From an uncultured Lachnospiraceae bacterium (lineage in GTDB: Bacteria; Bacillota; Clostridia; Lachnospirales; Lachnospiraceae), in assembly GCA_946414885.1 (NCBI GenBank), contig CAMKQH010000008.1, positions 62,001-126,000 on the forward strand: 64,000 bases of DNA, given 5' to 3'. Each line of letters starts with the position of its first letter. Position 1 is the first letter of the stretch. Made by a program: the position numbers and the translations under genes. Shown piece after piece: positions 17,354 through 26,347 of the stretch. The notes below the pieces were generated by a model, which was not told where the DNA came from, ran no database searches, and worked only from the letters and a program-made list of their open reading frames with translations.

Positions 17354-18358
17354 ATGGAAACGGAAAAGAAGATCATGTTATCGGGCATTCAGCCCAGTGG
17401 CGACCTGCATTTGGGAAATTATCTGGGAGCCATCAAGAACTGGGCGGACCGTGTCAACGATTATGATTGTTATTATTTTATGGCGGACATGCACACGATC
17501 ACCGTTCGTCAGGATCCGAAGGAGCTGCGCCGTCGTTCGTTTGAGATGCTGGCGCTGTACATTGCCTGCGGCCTGGATCCCGAGAAGAACACGCTGTTTT
17601 TACAGTCCCACGTGCCTGCGCACGCACAGCTTGGCTGGGTTTTGGACTGCTACACCATGTTCGGTGAGCTCAGCCGCATGACGCAGTTTAAGGATAAATC
17701 TGAAAAGCACAAGGACAACATCAATGCGGGTCTGTTTACCTACCCGTCCCTGATGGCTGCAGACATTCTGCTTTATCAGCCTCACTACGTTCCGGTGGGC
17801 GAGGACCAGAAGCAGCACGTGGAGCTGACGAGAGACCTTGCGATCCGCTTCAACAACATTTACGGTGACGTATTCCGCGTTCCTGAGCCTTACATCAGCA
17901 AGGTCGGCGCAAGAATCTACGGCCTGAGCACGCCCGGCAACAAGATGAGTAAGTCTGAGCCCGAGGGTTGCGTATTCCTGATGGATGAGCCGAACGTGAT
18001 CATGAAGAAGTTTAAGCGTGCCGTGACGGATTCCGATGTGGAGAATTGCGTTCATTACGATAAGGTGAATAAGCCGGGCGTATCGAATCTGATGAACATT
18101 TATGCTACCATCACCGGCAAGACCTTCGAGGAGATTGAGAAGGAATTTGCGGGTCAGGGCTATGGTGTGTTTAAGCCTGCCGTTGGTGATGCAGTCGTTC
18201 AGACGCTGACGCCCATCCGCGAGGAGGCACAGAGACTCATCGCTGACAAGACTTACCTGGAGAACGTTTACAGGGAAGGCGCGCAGAAGGCTTCCTACAT
18301 TGCAAACAAGACCTTGCGCAAGGTATACAAGAAGGTTGGTTTCTATCAGCTTCCCTAG
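17354..18358 (+). CDS. trpS: Tryptophan--tRNA ligase
   Basis: TrpS charges tRNA-Trp. The start at 17354 is set by GGAGGT about ten bases upstream; a longer frame from 17300 has no ribosome binding site. The 334-residue length is normal. Class I motifs are present: GIQPSGDLHLGNYLGAIKNW includes the HIGH equivalent, and NKMSKSEPEG is the KMSKS loop. The gene is monocistronic between its own promoter and a strong terminator. Confidence 0.97.
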   Translation: METEKKIMLSGIQPSGDLHLGNYLGAIKNWADRVNDYDCYYFMADMHTITVRQDPKELRRRSFEMLALYIACGLDPEKNTLFLQSHVPAHAQLGWVLDCYTMFGELSRMTQFKDKSEKHKDNINAGLFTYPSLMAADILLYQPHYVPVGEDQKQHVELTRDLAIRFNNIYGDVFRVPEPYISKVGARIYGLSTPGNKMSKSEPEGCVFLMDEPNVIMKKFKRAVTDSDVENCVHYDKVNKPGVSNLMNIYATITGKTFEEIEKEFAGQGYGVFKPAVGDAVVQTLTPIREEAQRLIADKTYLENVYREGAQKASYIANKTLRKVYKKVGFYQLP

Positions 18359-18398
18359 GAATTTGGGGGATCTTAAAACTGATAAAAGTGAGATTAAG

Positions 18399-18431
18399 GA
18401 CCGCGACCGAAATGGATCGCGGTCTTTTTTT
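18399..18431 (+). terminator. Rho-independent terminator of trpS
   Basis: GACCGCGACC and GGATCGCGGTC pair around a short loop and are followed by seven T. Confidence 0.92.
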
Positions 18432-18561
18432 ATCCAATTTTTAGGAGGGGCTTTCAAAAACGTAAGGTTTTGGTATATACTTAAATAGTGGTTTTTGTTT
18501 GTATGACGTTGCAAATGGGGAACAAAGTTTACGAGAGAAGGGCGAGGGGTACGGCAGAGAC

Positions 18562-20094
18562 ATGAAGAAGGAAAACAACAAGCAGGAAGAAGTAAAGCAG
18601 GAAATCAAGAAAGAAGAGACCAAGGGGCAGGAGAAGCCGAAGCAGGAGGCCAAGAGAGAAGAGTCCAAGAAGGAAGATTCCAAGAAGGAAGATTCCAAGA
18701 AAGAAGAGACCAAGGGGCAGGAGAAGCCGAAGCAGGAGGCCAAGAGAGAAGAGTCCAAGAAGGAAGAGACCAAGAAGGAAGATTCCAAGAAGGAAGAGAC
18801 CAAGAAGGAAGAAGCCAAGAAGGAAGAGACCAAGAAGGAAGAGACCAAGAAGGAAGAAGCCAAGAAGGAAGAGGCCAAGAAGGAAGAGGCCAAGAAGAAA
18901 GAAAGCCCGAAGCAGGAGCCGCAGAAATCAGAAAAGCAGGAGCCGGCCCAGAAAATGGGATTGTACGGAAAGCTTGTGGTGATTTTGCTGGCAGTGACGG
19001 CTGCCTTGAATTTTTGTTGCGTGAACGGTTACTTTTGTGATTGGTATAAATTAACGGTCTATAGTGTAATCAGCGATGTCCTCGGAAAGTTGACGGCAGG
19101 GATTCCGTTTCCTTTGGGAGAAATCCTGGGGTATCTTGGAGCTATTGCGCTGATTATTGGCGTGATCTTATTGCCGCTTCTTCTTTTCTTCAGGAAAAGG
19201 GCCAAATTCCGTAAGTTTACGGCTACGTTTTGGAAAGGCATTTTTCTTACGCTTGTGATCGTATTTTTCATATATACGGTGAACTGGATCATTCCGTTCA
19301 GCGGACCGATTTTGAAGGTAAAGGGCGCGAAGGACCGTACGTATTCCATCAAGGAAATCGAGAACGTCAGGAATCATCTTGTAAATCAGTTAAATGCGTG
19401 TGCGGAAGAGGTCGCGCGGAATGAGTACGGGCACGTGATTTATGATCGTGAGAAAATGACGCAGGCAACCTTCAAGGCCATGCAGGAGCAGGCGAAGGAC
19501 TATCCACTTCTGGCGGGATTCTATCCGCCCATGAAGGATGCCATCTGCTCGGATTTCCTGGATTGGATGAACATTGGCGGGTATACGTACCCCTATACCA
19601 TGGAGGTTACGTGGAACGTATACTGTACGGATCTTTTTTATCCGACGCTTTTGGCGCATGAATCTTCACATCATCAGGGCTATTATCAGGAAAATGAGGC
19701 GAATTTTATTGCGTTCCTGGCATGTACGCAGAGTGAAGATCCATTGGTTCGTTATTCTGGATATGAGGATGCGTATGAATACCTTAACGAGGCATACGTG
19801 GAAGCGATTTTTGCGTGCATGGATTCGGCTGACGCGACAGAGCACCTGAAACAGCAACCAGCGGTAAGTGAACTCGTGAAGCTGGATCGCTTGGAAGCAT
19901 GGGATGCGAGCAGGAAAAAATATGAAGCCGTAAGTCATCCGGCACAGCAGTTTGAAACGGTATCTGCCCAGGTGGCTGACGTGGGTTGGAACACGCAGGC
20001 CGAAATCTTGAAGGAGAACAGTTATGACGGCGTGGTGCAGATGATCCTGGATTACTATGACGTGGCGGAAGGAGGGCTGGATCATGAGTTTTGA
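18562..20094 (+). CDS. DUF3810-like membrane protein with HExxH motif and Lys/Glu repeat tail
   Basis: The ATG at 18562 (MKKENNKQ) is preferred over an in-frame TTG at 18499. The first ~130 of 510 residues are a charged repeat built of five-residue units such as KKEET, KKEEA and KKEDS, with a longer block (EETKGQEKPKQEAKREESKK) present twice. Three membrane segments follow (VVILLAVTAALNFCCVNGYF; ILGYLGAIALIIGVILLPLL; GIFLTLVIVFFIYTVNW). The outer domain carries H366-ExxH-370 (HESSHHQGYYQENEANF), the zinc motif seen in DUF3810 proteins. Inference: a membrane zinc peptidase with a cytoplasmic charged arm. The next gene overlaps it by 11 bases. Confidence 0.75.
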   Translation: MKKENNKQEEVKQEIKKEETKGQEKPKQEAKREESKKEDSKKEDSKKEETKGQEKPKQEAKREESKKEETKKEDSKKEETKKEEAKKEETKKEETKKEEAKKEEAKKEEAKKKESPKQEPQKSEKQEPAQKMGLYGKLVVILLAVTAALNFCCVNGYFCDWYKLTVYSVISDVLGKLTAGIPFPLGEILGYLGAIALIIGVILLPLLLFFRKRAKFRKFTATFWKGIFLTLVIVFFIYTVNWIIPFSGPILKVKGAKDRTYSIKEIENVRNHLVNQLNACAEEVARNEYGHVIYDREKMTQATFKAMQEQAKDYPLLAGFYPPMKDAICSDFLDWMNIGGYTYPYTMEVTWNVYCTDLFYPTLLAHESSHHQGYYQENEANFIAFLACTQSEDPLVRYSGYEDAYEYLNEAYVEAIFACMDSADATEHLKQQPAVSELVKLDRLEAWDASRKKYEAVSHPAQQFETVSAQVADVGWNTQAEILKENSYDGVVQMILDYYDVAEGGLDHEF

Positions 20095-20950
20095 TGAGGA
20101 CCAGGAAAATATGACGACATCGTCAGATTTTGACGTGAGTGATTTCCTGGAGGAACGAAGAAAGCGCAAGGAAAGCTTTCCGAGACGATTGATCCCGGCG
20201 CTGGAGGAATACGTCCGCAGGCATTTCCTTCCGGAGCGAAGCGACGGACAGCCCTTGGCCTCGCAGATGATGGTTGGTGGGATGGCAGGCGCTCCCCGTC
20301 CGGACGCCATGAAGGCGAGCGTAGGCATGGCCACAAATGCCTTTAGGGATGAGACCGCGGAGGATGAGGAAAAGGCGCCGCCAAAGAAGAAAGCTTTCGG
20401 TTTATTCCGCAAAGCGGCTGAGAAGCCGGCTGCGATGCCGAACGTGAAATTTGCGGCAAAGACGGCGAAGAAGAGTGAGGATCAGGATTCCCTCTCTTGT
20501 TACGAGTTTCGTGAATTTGCTGAAGAAGCAGAATATACTCAGCGTGAAGCTAAAGAGGCATGGGACATTGAGGCTCATGAATCTGCCATAAACGAAAGAA
20601 TGACACACTTGTCAGATACCTATCAGCAATACCTTTTCTATCTGATCGAGAGCAAGGGTATGAGTAATGCTGAAGTTTACAAGCGTGCCATTGTAGATAA
20701 AAAGGTCTTTGCAAAGATCAAGGCCAATCCGGATTATCATCCCAAGAAGATGACGGCGCTCTGCCTTTGCGTGGGCGCAAAGCTCAACCTGGATGAGACC
20801 AGGGACCTTCTGGCGCGGGCGGGCTATGCGCTGTCACCTTGTGATAAGACGGACGTGATCTTTTCGTACTTTATTGAGAATGAGATTTACGATATGATCG
20901 AAATCGACATTCAATTAGAGGAGCATGGATTACCGTGCATTATTGCGTAA
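20084..20950 (+). CDS. Uncharacterised protein with helix-turn-helix-like C-terminal domain
   Basis: The start at 20084 lies inside the end of the DUF3810-like gene and follows GGAAGGAGGG, so the two are translationally coupled. Residues 1-150 are charged and probably disordered. The last ~110 residues form a compact helical domain (YQQYLFYLIESKGMSNAEVY, DKKVFAKI, MTALCLCVGAKLNLDETRDL, CDKTDVIFSYFI) that has the pattern of an XRE-like helix-turn-helix: an AEVYKRAIVDKKVFAKI recognition-helix-like segment, then a helical pair. I do not recognise a named family. It may regulate or bind the membrane partner. DNA binding is an inference. Confidence 0.6.
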   Translation: MSFDEDQENMTTSSDFDVSDFLEERRKRKESFPRRLIPALEEYVRRHFLPERSDGQPLASQMMVGGMAGAPRPDAMKASVGMATNAFRDETAEDEEKAPPKKKAFGLFRKAAEKPAAMPNVKFAAKTAKKSEDQDSLSCYEFREFAEEAEYTQREAKEAWDIEAHESAINERMTHLSDTYQQYLFYLIESKGMSNAEVYKRAIVDKKVFAKIKANPDYHPKKMTALCLCVGAKLNLDETRDLLARAGYALSPCDKTDVIFSYFIENEIYDMIEIDIQLEEHGLPCIIA

Positions 20951-20980
20951 TGCTATGCGCCATGCACCATTCGTAAATAC

Positions 20981-21019
20981 GCTGCTTCGCAGCTTTTGCC
21001 CTGCTTACGTAGGGCAGTT
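20981..21019. terminator. Two adjacent hairpins between convergent genes
   Basis: GCTGC-ttc-GCAGC followed by TTTT, then TGCCCT-gcttacgt-AGGGCA followed by GTTT. They lie between the stop at 20950 and the convergent deacetylase, and probably end transcription from the left. Confidence 0.5.
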
Positions 21020-21040
21020 TACTCACATATATGGCTTTGC

Positions 21041-21661
21041 TCAGTCGAACGTGTTCGACCAGATCTTGTGAGGAACGTGGGGATCGATGCCCTTGGCCTC
21101 GAAGATCTGGCTGGCGGTGGCAAACGCGAAGCCTTTTTCGCGAAGCTTTGAAATGATCTGGGGAAGTGCCTCAAGGGTCTTCTCGTTATTCTGCATGTCG
21201 TGCATGAGGACGAGGGAACCGTCGGTCACTTGTGCGAGAACGCGGTCCACGCGGTCCTGCGCCGTGGTGGAAGGATCCCAGTCGCGGCTGTCGGCGCCGC
21301 AGATGAAGGGCATGTTGATATTGGCATACATGACGTCGCTCAGTGCAATGTAAGGGGGACGGAAGAATCTGGTTTCGATGCCGACCATGTCACGTATTAC
21401 GTCGGAGGTCTTGTCGATCTCCTCGCGGATCACTTCGGCGGACATCTTGCTCATGTCACTGTGGGTAAAGGAATGATTGGCAATTTCACAGCCAAGTGCA
21501 AGCTGACGCTCAAGCGTCGGCTTTTTGTCGGGGGTAATGTTTTGGCCGATCAGGAAAAACGTGCCTGCAATTCCCTCGGATTCTAATATGTCGAGAACCT
21601 TCTCCGTAATGTTGGAAGGGCCGTCGTCAAAGGTCAGGGCTACGAGTTTTTGATTCTCCAT
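21041..21661 (-). CDS. Polysaccharide deacetylase family protein (NodB-like, CE4)
   Basis: This 206-residue protein is a bare NodB domain without signal peptide. Motif 1 is TFDDGPS, motif 2 is NHSFTHSDM (zinc-binding H-x3-H), motif 3 is FRPPYIAL, and SLVLMHDM supplies the late catalytic histidine region. Family members remove N- or O-acetyl groups from peptidoglycan, chitin oligomers or xylan. AGGAGG lies upstream of the ATG. On the minus strand TATAAT occurs about 60 bases upstream, with no good -35. The 297-bp gap to the serpin otherwise shows nothing clear. Substrate unknown. Confidence 0.9.
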   Translation of the reverse strand: MENQKLVALTFDDGPSNITEKVLDILESEGIAGTFFLIGQNITPDKKPTLERQLALGCEIANHSFTHSDMSKMSAEVIREEIDKTSDVIRDMVGIETRFFRPPYIALSDVMYANINMPFICGADSRDWDPSTTAQDRVDRVLAQVTDGSLVLMHDMQNNEKTLEALPQIISKLREKGFAFATASQIFEAKGIDPHVPHKIWSNTFD

Positions 21662-21958
21662 GATGAATTCCTCCTTTGGAAGTGACTAGTCTCATTTTGT
21701 AAACCATAATTTTGATTCATTATACCGCATCTAGAGGCAAAACGCCATGCTTAAATCTAGGAAAATGAAAGCCGGCCATTTTGAAGAATTATGGAAAATG
21801 AAAAAAGATTTACGTTTTGGAAGAACCTTTGCATGGATGATTTCGTCTTAAGGTTTGTAGGACGTAAGCAAGCAGCGTTTTGAAGTCGCGCTTGGCATAT
21901 AAATGCGGAATCATGGATAAATCATGGATAAAAAGAGTTTTGAGAGGAGATTCGAAAG

Positions 21959-23356
21959 ATGAAGAGAAAATTATTGGTTTTATTGTGTGCGTGCATGATG
22001 CTGGGCGGATGCTCAGACAATGGCACGGTAAAGTATGAGGAACCCGAGAGTCAGGAGGTTTGTCAGGGCGGCACGGGGGATCCGGAGGATCCCAGTCAAG
22101 GCGGCAATGAGGATCCCAGCCAGGGCGGCAATGAGGATCCGGGCAAGGGCAGCAGCGAGAACCCCAGCCAGGGCGGATCGGGAGAAGTGAAGCAGCTTGG
22201 CGCGCCCTCCGGCCGTGAGATCGTTCCGGTGGAGCTTCGGGACGCATGGGCGAAGGCTGCATACTTTACAGACCAGTCCTATCTGGAGAATGGCGGTAAT
22301 GTTTTGGTAAGCCCGCTGTCCCTGAACGTGGCGCTGGGCATGGTGGCCGAAGGCACGACCGGCGAGACGGCGAAGGAACTGTATCGCTACCTTGGCACGG
22401 AGGAATATGCCAAATGGGTGGATCAGTACATGTCGTATGCGGAAGGCCTGAAGGCTGACGTGAACAATGAATATAATAAATATACCTTCTGCTACAAGCT
22501 TGCAAACTCCATTTGGGTGAGAGAGGGTGACACGCTTCAGAAAGCGTATCAGGACAACGTGAAGAAGCTTTTCCGCGCGGAGGCGGCCAACGTGAATTTC
22601 GCGGGAGATCCGGAGGGGACGGCTGACAGGATCAATTCCTGGTGTGACGAGCACACGAATGGCCTTATCCCGGAGATCGTAAAGCCGGAAATGCTAAAGA
22701 ATCCGAGTCTTGCGTCCATTTTGGTGAATTCCCTTTACTTTGAATCGCCCTGGGCGGATGAATGGATCGTGCGTGAGCATGAGTTTACCAATCTTGAGGG
22801 AAAAACGACCAAGCAGGACATGCTGTTTGATTATAATGAGGACGGCATTTACTTCGAAAATGACAAGTGTACCGCCTTCGCAAAGAATTATTACAACGGA
22901 TTCCAGTTTATCGGCATTCTTCCCAAGGACGAGGGAGAGTTCCAGCTGAGCGATCTGGACTTAAAGAGCCTGATGGAATCAAAGTCTTATGATTATGAGG
23001 TTCACGCGATCATGCCTAAGCTGAATTACGACACGACGTCAACCTGCATCGTTGACGCATTAAAGGCACAGGGCGTTGAAAAGATTTTTGATCCGTTCTG
23101 CATGGAATTCGACAAGATGCTGGAAGGAAAGCCTTTGTACGTCAGCGACATTATCCAGAAATGCAAGATCGAACTGGATGAGCAGGGAACCAGGGCCGCC
23201 GCAGTTACGGCGATCTTTGTCGATGAAGCCGCATGTGCGATGCCAGATGAGGTCCAGATCAAGGAAGTCTTTTTGGACAGACCTTTCGCATTTTTGATCT
23301 ATGACAGCAGAAACGATCAAGTAGTTTTTGCCGGAAAGGTGACCGACATACAATAG
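21959..23356 (+). CDS. Serpin-family protease inhibitor lipoprotein
   Basis: This 465-residue protein begins with a lipoprotein signal (MMLGGC, C18) and a ~45-residue Gly/Asp/Pro linker made of repeated DPSQGGNE-type units. The serpin fold follows: NVLVSPLSLNVALGMVAEGT, the LVNSLYFESPW shutter-type segment, and near the end the hinge DEQGTRAAAVTAIFVDEAA, then RPFAFLIYDSRNDQVVFAGK. The hinge has the small residues needed for loop insertion, so inhibition is plausible. Counting from it, P1-P1' falls near Ala-Ala, which suits elastase-like proteases. Being tethered outside, it may protect the cell from host or competitor proteases. Confidence 0.93.
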   Translation: MKRKLLVLLCACMMLGGCSDNGTVKYEEPESQEVCQGGTGDPEDPSQGGNEDPSQGGNEDPGKGSSENPSQGGSGEVKQLGAPSGREIVPVELRDAWAKAAYFTDQSYLENGGNVLVSPLSLNVALGMVAEGTTGETAKELYRYLGTEEYAKWVDQYMSYAEGLKADVNNEYNKYTFCYKLANSIWVREGDTLQKAYQDNVKKLFRAEAANVNFAGDPEGTADRINSWCDEHTNGLIPEIVKPEMLKNPSLASILVNSLYFESPWADEWIVREHEFTNLEGKTTKQDMLFDYNEDGIYFENDKCTAFAKNYYNGFQFIGILPKDEGEFQLSDLDLKSLMESKSYDYEVHAIMPKLNYDTTSTCIVDALKAQGVEKIFDPFCMEFDKMLEGKPLYVSDIIQKCKIELDEQGTRAAAVTAIFVDEAACAMPDEVQIKEVFLDRPFAFLIYDSRNDQVVFAGKVTDIQ

Positions 23357-23415
23357 ATTGTGGGTAAGAAATTGAGAAGCACAATAGGTTGAGATGCGGA
23401 AAAAGTAACAAAAAA

Positions 23416-23449
23416 AAGGACACTTTATTTGCGAAGTGTCCTTTATTTT
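23416..23449 (+). terminator. Rho-independent terminator of the serpin gene
   Basis: AAAGGACACTT and AAGTGTCCTTT pair around an eight-base loop, followed by ATTTTT. The 307-bp gap to the next gene also holds the promoter at 23567. Confidence 0.85.
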
Positions 23450-23566
23450 TGCGCAAAATTATGATATAATAAATCAAAATTTAGGCGTTTACGTAAATGA
23501 GGCCATATATGTATGGCGTTGCGAGAAATTTGATGAACGCTGGCGGAAATTAATTAAGTGCGTCTC

Positions 23567-23595
23567 TTTACTAAATTTTGATTTTGGTATATAAT
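23567..23595 (+). promoter_or_regulatory. Promoter upstream of the 23664 gene
   Basis: TTTACT (23567-23572) and TATAAT (23590-23595) are 17 bases apart. A second TATAAT at 23465-23470 lies upstream. Each is followed 23-27 bases later by TTACGTAA, an eight-base palindrome, so the leader seems to be partly duplicated. Confidence 0.5.
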
Positions 23596-23663
23596 AAATA
23601 CCTGCGCTGAGAAGTTACGTAAGCGCAATTGGCAATAAAGGGGTTAAAAGGGGGCAGTTGGTA

Positions 23664-24239
23664 ATGGGTCTGAAAGACGTATTCGCTAACAAAAAGTTAG
23701 CGAAAATCAAGAAAATGCAAAGTGAAACACAAAAGATCAGTCAAAGTATTTCACTTGGAGATTCCGCACAGACGGAAGCAATGAGGAATCATTTCCCGAA
23801 GGAAGTAGCTGCACTTGAATCGTATGCAAAGGCGGCAGAAGACCTGTTCCTGTACATTAAGGCAAATCCGGAAGTTGTATATATCTTAAAAGACATGAAC
23901 ATTTTACCTCCGTTTATGGTGTTCCCCTGGCTGGAGCCGGAAGCACCTGACTGGAAAGAGGGAATCGCAAGTTCCTATGCGGACATGTTCAAGCGCATGA
24001 TGAATCAAAAGAGTCCTAATGAAATTTATGATTACGTAAAGCAATTTCCATATCCTGACTGGTGGATCCATAATCCTCCGTGCCAGCCGGTACTGTATCA
24101 GGAGTATTGGGAGATCGATTTGGCCGAGACCGGATATGATGATCACTGGAGGCTCGCTCTTTGTAAGAAGTACAGAGACAAGCACTGTTCAAGGTTCCAT
24201 TCCGAGGAATGTGACGGCAAGAAACCCTATCGCGACTAA
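23664..24239 (+). CDS. Uncharacterised soluble protein
   Basis: The ATG at 23664 (MGLKDVFANKKLAKIKKMQS) follows AAGGGGGCA; a TTG two codons earlier is also in frame. The 191-residue protein has a basic helical N terminus, then a region rich in Trp, Pro and Tyr (PFMVFPWLEPEAPDW, PYPDWWIHNPPCQP) and ends with several Cys and His (CKKYRDKHCSRFHSEEC), which could bind a metal. No signal peptide or membrane segment is present. It has its own promoter and terminator. I do not recognise the family. Confidence 0.7.
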   Translation: MGLKDVFANKKLAKIKKMQSETQKISQSISLGDSAQTEAMRNHFPKEVAALESYAKAAEDLFLYIKANPEVVYILKDMNILPPFMVFPWLEPEAPDWKEGIASSYADMFKRMMNQKSPNEIYDYVKQFPYPDWWIHNPPCQPVLYQEYWEIDLAETGYDDHWRLALCKKYRDKHCSRFHSEECDGKKPYRD

Positions 24240-24266
24240 GGCATCCTATAGGGATAAGATGGGAAG

Positions 24267-24303
24267 GAGTCTGTTTTCGCTTTCGCGGAGACGGGCTCTT
24301 TTT
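24267..24303 (+). terminator. Rho-independent terminator
   Basis: A 14-bp stem with several G-T type pairs (24267-24280 with 24285-24298) around a four-base loop is followed by TTTTT, 28 bases after the stop at 24239. Confidence 0.75.
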
Positions 24304-24333
24304 GGTATTTCAGATCATGGGGAGGAGTAAGGC

Positions 24334-25833
24334 ATGCAAAAGTACGTAATGGCATTGGATCAGGGAACGACGAGCTCCAGATGTATATTATTTGACAAGG
24401 GCGGGAATATTTGTTCCATGGCGCAAAAGGAGTTCGGACAGATCTATCCGAAGCCGGGCTGGGTGGAGCATGACCCGAAGGAGATCTGGTCCAGCCAGCT
24501 GGCGGTGGCCATCGAAGCCATGGCCAGGATTGGCGCGGGTGCGGACAGCATTTGCGCGATTGGCATCACGAACCAGAGAGAGACGACCATTGTCTGGGAC
24601 AAAGTGACGGGCGAGCCGGTTTACAATGCCATCGTGTGGCAGTGCCGCAGAACCGCGGACCGCATTGAGCAGCTGAAGGCGGACGGCATGGAGAATCTTG
24701 TCCGCGAGCATACGGGACTGATCCCGGACGCATATTTTAGCGCCACGAAGATCGCGTGGATCCTGGACAACGTGCCGGGCGCGCGGGAACGGGCCGAGAA
24801 GGGGGAACTGCTATTCGGAACCGTGGATTCCTGGCTGATCTGGAATCTGACAAAGGGTGCGGTGCACGTGACGGATTACACGAATGCGTCGAGAACCATG
24901 TTGTTTGACATTCACAAGCTTTGCTGGGATGAGGAGCTTTTGCAGTATTTCCAGATCCCGGGCGCGATGCTTCCGAAGGTATGTCCCTCCAGCTTCGTTT
25001 ATGGGGCAACGGATCCCTCCGTATTGGGCGGGCGCATTCAGATCGCGGGAGCGGCCGGTGACCAGCAGGCGGCGCTGTTCGGGCAGTGTTGCTTTGAGCA
25101 GGGCCAGGTGAAGAACACCTATGGCACGGGGTGCTTTTTGTTGATGAACACGGGAAATCAGGCCATCGCCTCAAAGGCAGGCCTTCTTACCACCATCGCC
25201 GCCAGCGGGGAAGGCGGGATCGAATATGCGCTGGAGGGAAGCGTTTTTGTGGCCGGCGCGGCGATCCAGTGGTTGCGCGACGGCATGAGAATGTTCCAGA
25301 AGGCTTCCCAGTCTGAGGAATATGCCAGAAGAGTAAAGGATACGGCAGGGGTTTACGTGGTGCCTGCCTTTGCGGGCATGGGTGCTCCCTATTGGGACCA
25401 GTATGCGAGGGGAACCGTTGTGGGCATAACGCGCGGCTGCACCAAGGATCATTTTGTCAGGGCTACGCTGGAATCCATCGCTTATCAGACTTCTGACGTC
25501 CTTGCCGCCATGGAGGAGGACAGCGGCATGAAGCTAAAGAGCCTTACCGTGGACGGTGGCGCGAGCGCGAATGATTTCCTCATGCAGTTCCAAGCGGACG
25601 TGATCGGAACGGTGGTGCTAAGACCCCGCTGCATTGAGACCACGGCGCTGGGCGCGGCTTATCTCGCCGGATTGGCGACGGGCTATTGGTCTGGAAAGGA
25701 TGAGATCCGCGAAAACTGGAGCCTTGGGGCGGAATTCGTGCCCTCCATGTCGTGGGAGAGGCGTGAAGCGCTTCTGAAGGGCTGGAAACGGGCAGTGAAA
25801 TGCGCAAGAGTCTGGGCTGAAGAAGAAATATAA
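24334..25833 (+). CDS. glpK: Glycerol kinase
   Basis: GlpK phosphorylates glycerol to sn-glycerol 3-phosphate with ATP. The 499-residue length is standard. FGGY-kinase motifs are clear: [15 protein letters not shown] (phosphate 1), [15 protein letters not shown], the glycerol site around [12 protein letters not shown], and [16 protein letters not shown], with the ATP-binding [12 protein letters not shown] and [23 protein letters not shown] lies eight bases before the ATG. No glpF or glpD is adjacent. Activation through HPr-dependent phosphorylation, known in Firmicutes, is not tested here. Confidence 0.97.
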   Translation: MQKYVMALDQGTTSSRCILFDKGGNICSMAQKEFGQIYPKPGWVEHDPKEIWSSQLAVAIEAMARIGAGADSICAIGITNQRETTIVWDKVTGEPVYNAIVWQCRRTADRIEQLKADGMENLVREHTGLIPDAYFSATKIAWILDNVPGARERAEKGELLFGTVDSWLIWNLTKGAVHVTDYTNASRTMLFDIHKLCWDEELLQYFQIPGAMLPKVCPSSFVYGATDPSVLGGRIQIAGAAGDQQAALFGQCCFEQGQVKNTYGTGCFLLMNTGNQAIASKAGLLTTIAASGEGGIEYALEGSVFVAGAAIQWLRDGMRMFQKASQSEEYARRVKDTAGVYVVPAFAGMGAPYWDQYARGTVVGITRGCTKDHFVRATLESIAYQTSDVLAAMEEDSGMKLKSLTVDGGASANDFLMQFQADVIGTVVLRPRCIETTALGAAYLAGLATGYWSGKDEIRENWSLGAEFVPSMSWERREALLKGWKRAVKCARVWAEEEI

Positions 25834-25834
25834 A

Positions 25835-25871
25835 AATATACCTTGACAGGCGAGGTATATTGTGCTATTTT
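25835..25871 (+). promoter_or_regulatory. Promoter with overlapping operator, GlsB-family gene
   Basis: TTGACA (25843-25848) and TATTTT (25866-25871) are 17 bases apart. The -35 box is framed by an exact inverted repeat AATATACC (25835-25842) and GGTATATT (25854-25861), so a repressor dimer could block polymerase. It starts two bases after glpK. Confidence 0.7.
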
Positions 25872-25952
25872 ATAGTTGTCTTGAGGCGAAAGCTTCAAGG
25901 CTTCGAATATAGATAAGATGAAACTATAATAAAAGAAAGGAAAGGGAAGAAA

Positions 25953-26195
25953 ATGTTAAATTTTATTATGAGTTTGGTTGCAGGTGCAATTTCCGGATGG
26001 TTGGCAGGTATTATCATGAAGAGTAAAAATGGCCTTATCATCAATATTATTCTTGGTCTTGTTGGTGGTATTGTTGCGGGAGCGCTGTTCAAAATTGTTG
26101 GCATCGCCTTCTTCGGATTCTTTGGAAACATCATCGGCGGTGCGATCGGTGCGTGCATCCTGATTGCCGTGGTAAGATTTATCAAAAAGAAATAA
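25953..26195 (+). CDS. GlsB/YeaQ/YmgE family small membrane protein
   Basis: This 80-residue protein is almost wholly hydrophobic, with three membrane segments rich in Gly (AGAISGWLAGIIMKSKNG, IILGLVGGIVAGALF, GNIIGGAIGACILIAVV) and a basic tail FIKKK. This is the pattern of the GlsB/YeaQ/YmgE stress-response family (often called transglycosylase-associated). Members are induced by general or envelope stress. It is monocistronic, with a promoter overlapped by a palindromic operator and a strong terminator. Molecular function in the family is not settled. Confidence 0.92.
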   Translation: MLNFIMSLVAGAISGWLAGIIMKSKNGLIINIILGLVGGIVAGALFKIVGIAFFGFFGNIIGGAIGACILIAVVRFIKKK

Positions 26196-26218
26196 AAGAA
26201 GTTCATAATGGATTGGCG

Positions 26219-26275
26219 ATAAGCCGTCCGCCTTGCGTGGCCGATGGATCACGTGAGCCGGACGGCTTATTTTTT
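26219..26275 (+). terminator. Rho-independent terminator
   Basis: ATAAGCCGTCCG pairs perfectly with CGGACGGCTTAT around a 28-base loop, followed by TTTTT. Confidence 0.88.
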
Positions 26276-26278
26276 GTC

Positions 26279-26307
26279 TTGTAACCTTTTCAATTATTTG
26301 TTAGAAT
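26279..26307 (+). promoter_or_regulatory. Promoter of degV-like gene
   Basis: TTGTAA (26279-26284) and TAGAAT (26302-26307) are 17 bases apart, 41 bases before the ATG at 26348. Confidence 0.6.
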
Positions 26308-26347
26308 AGAGCTGTGAGTGATCACAAAAAGAGAAGCAGGAGGGAAA

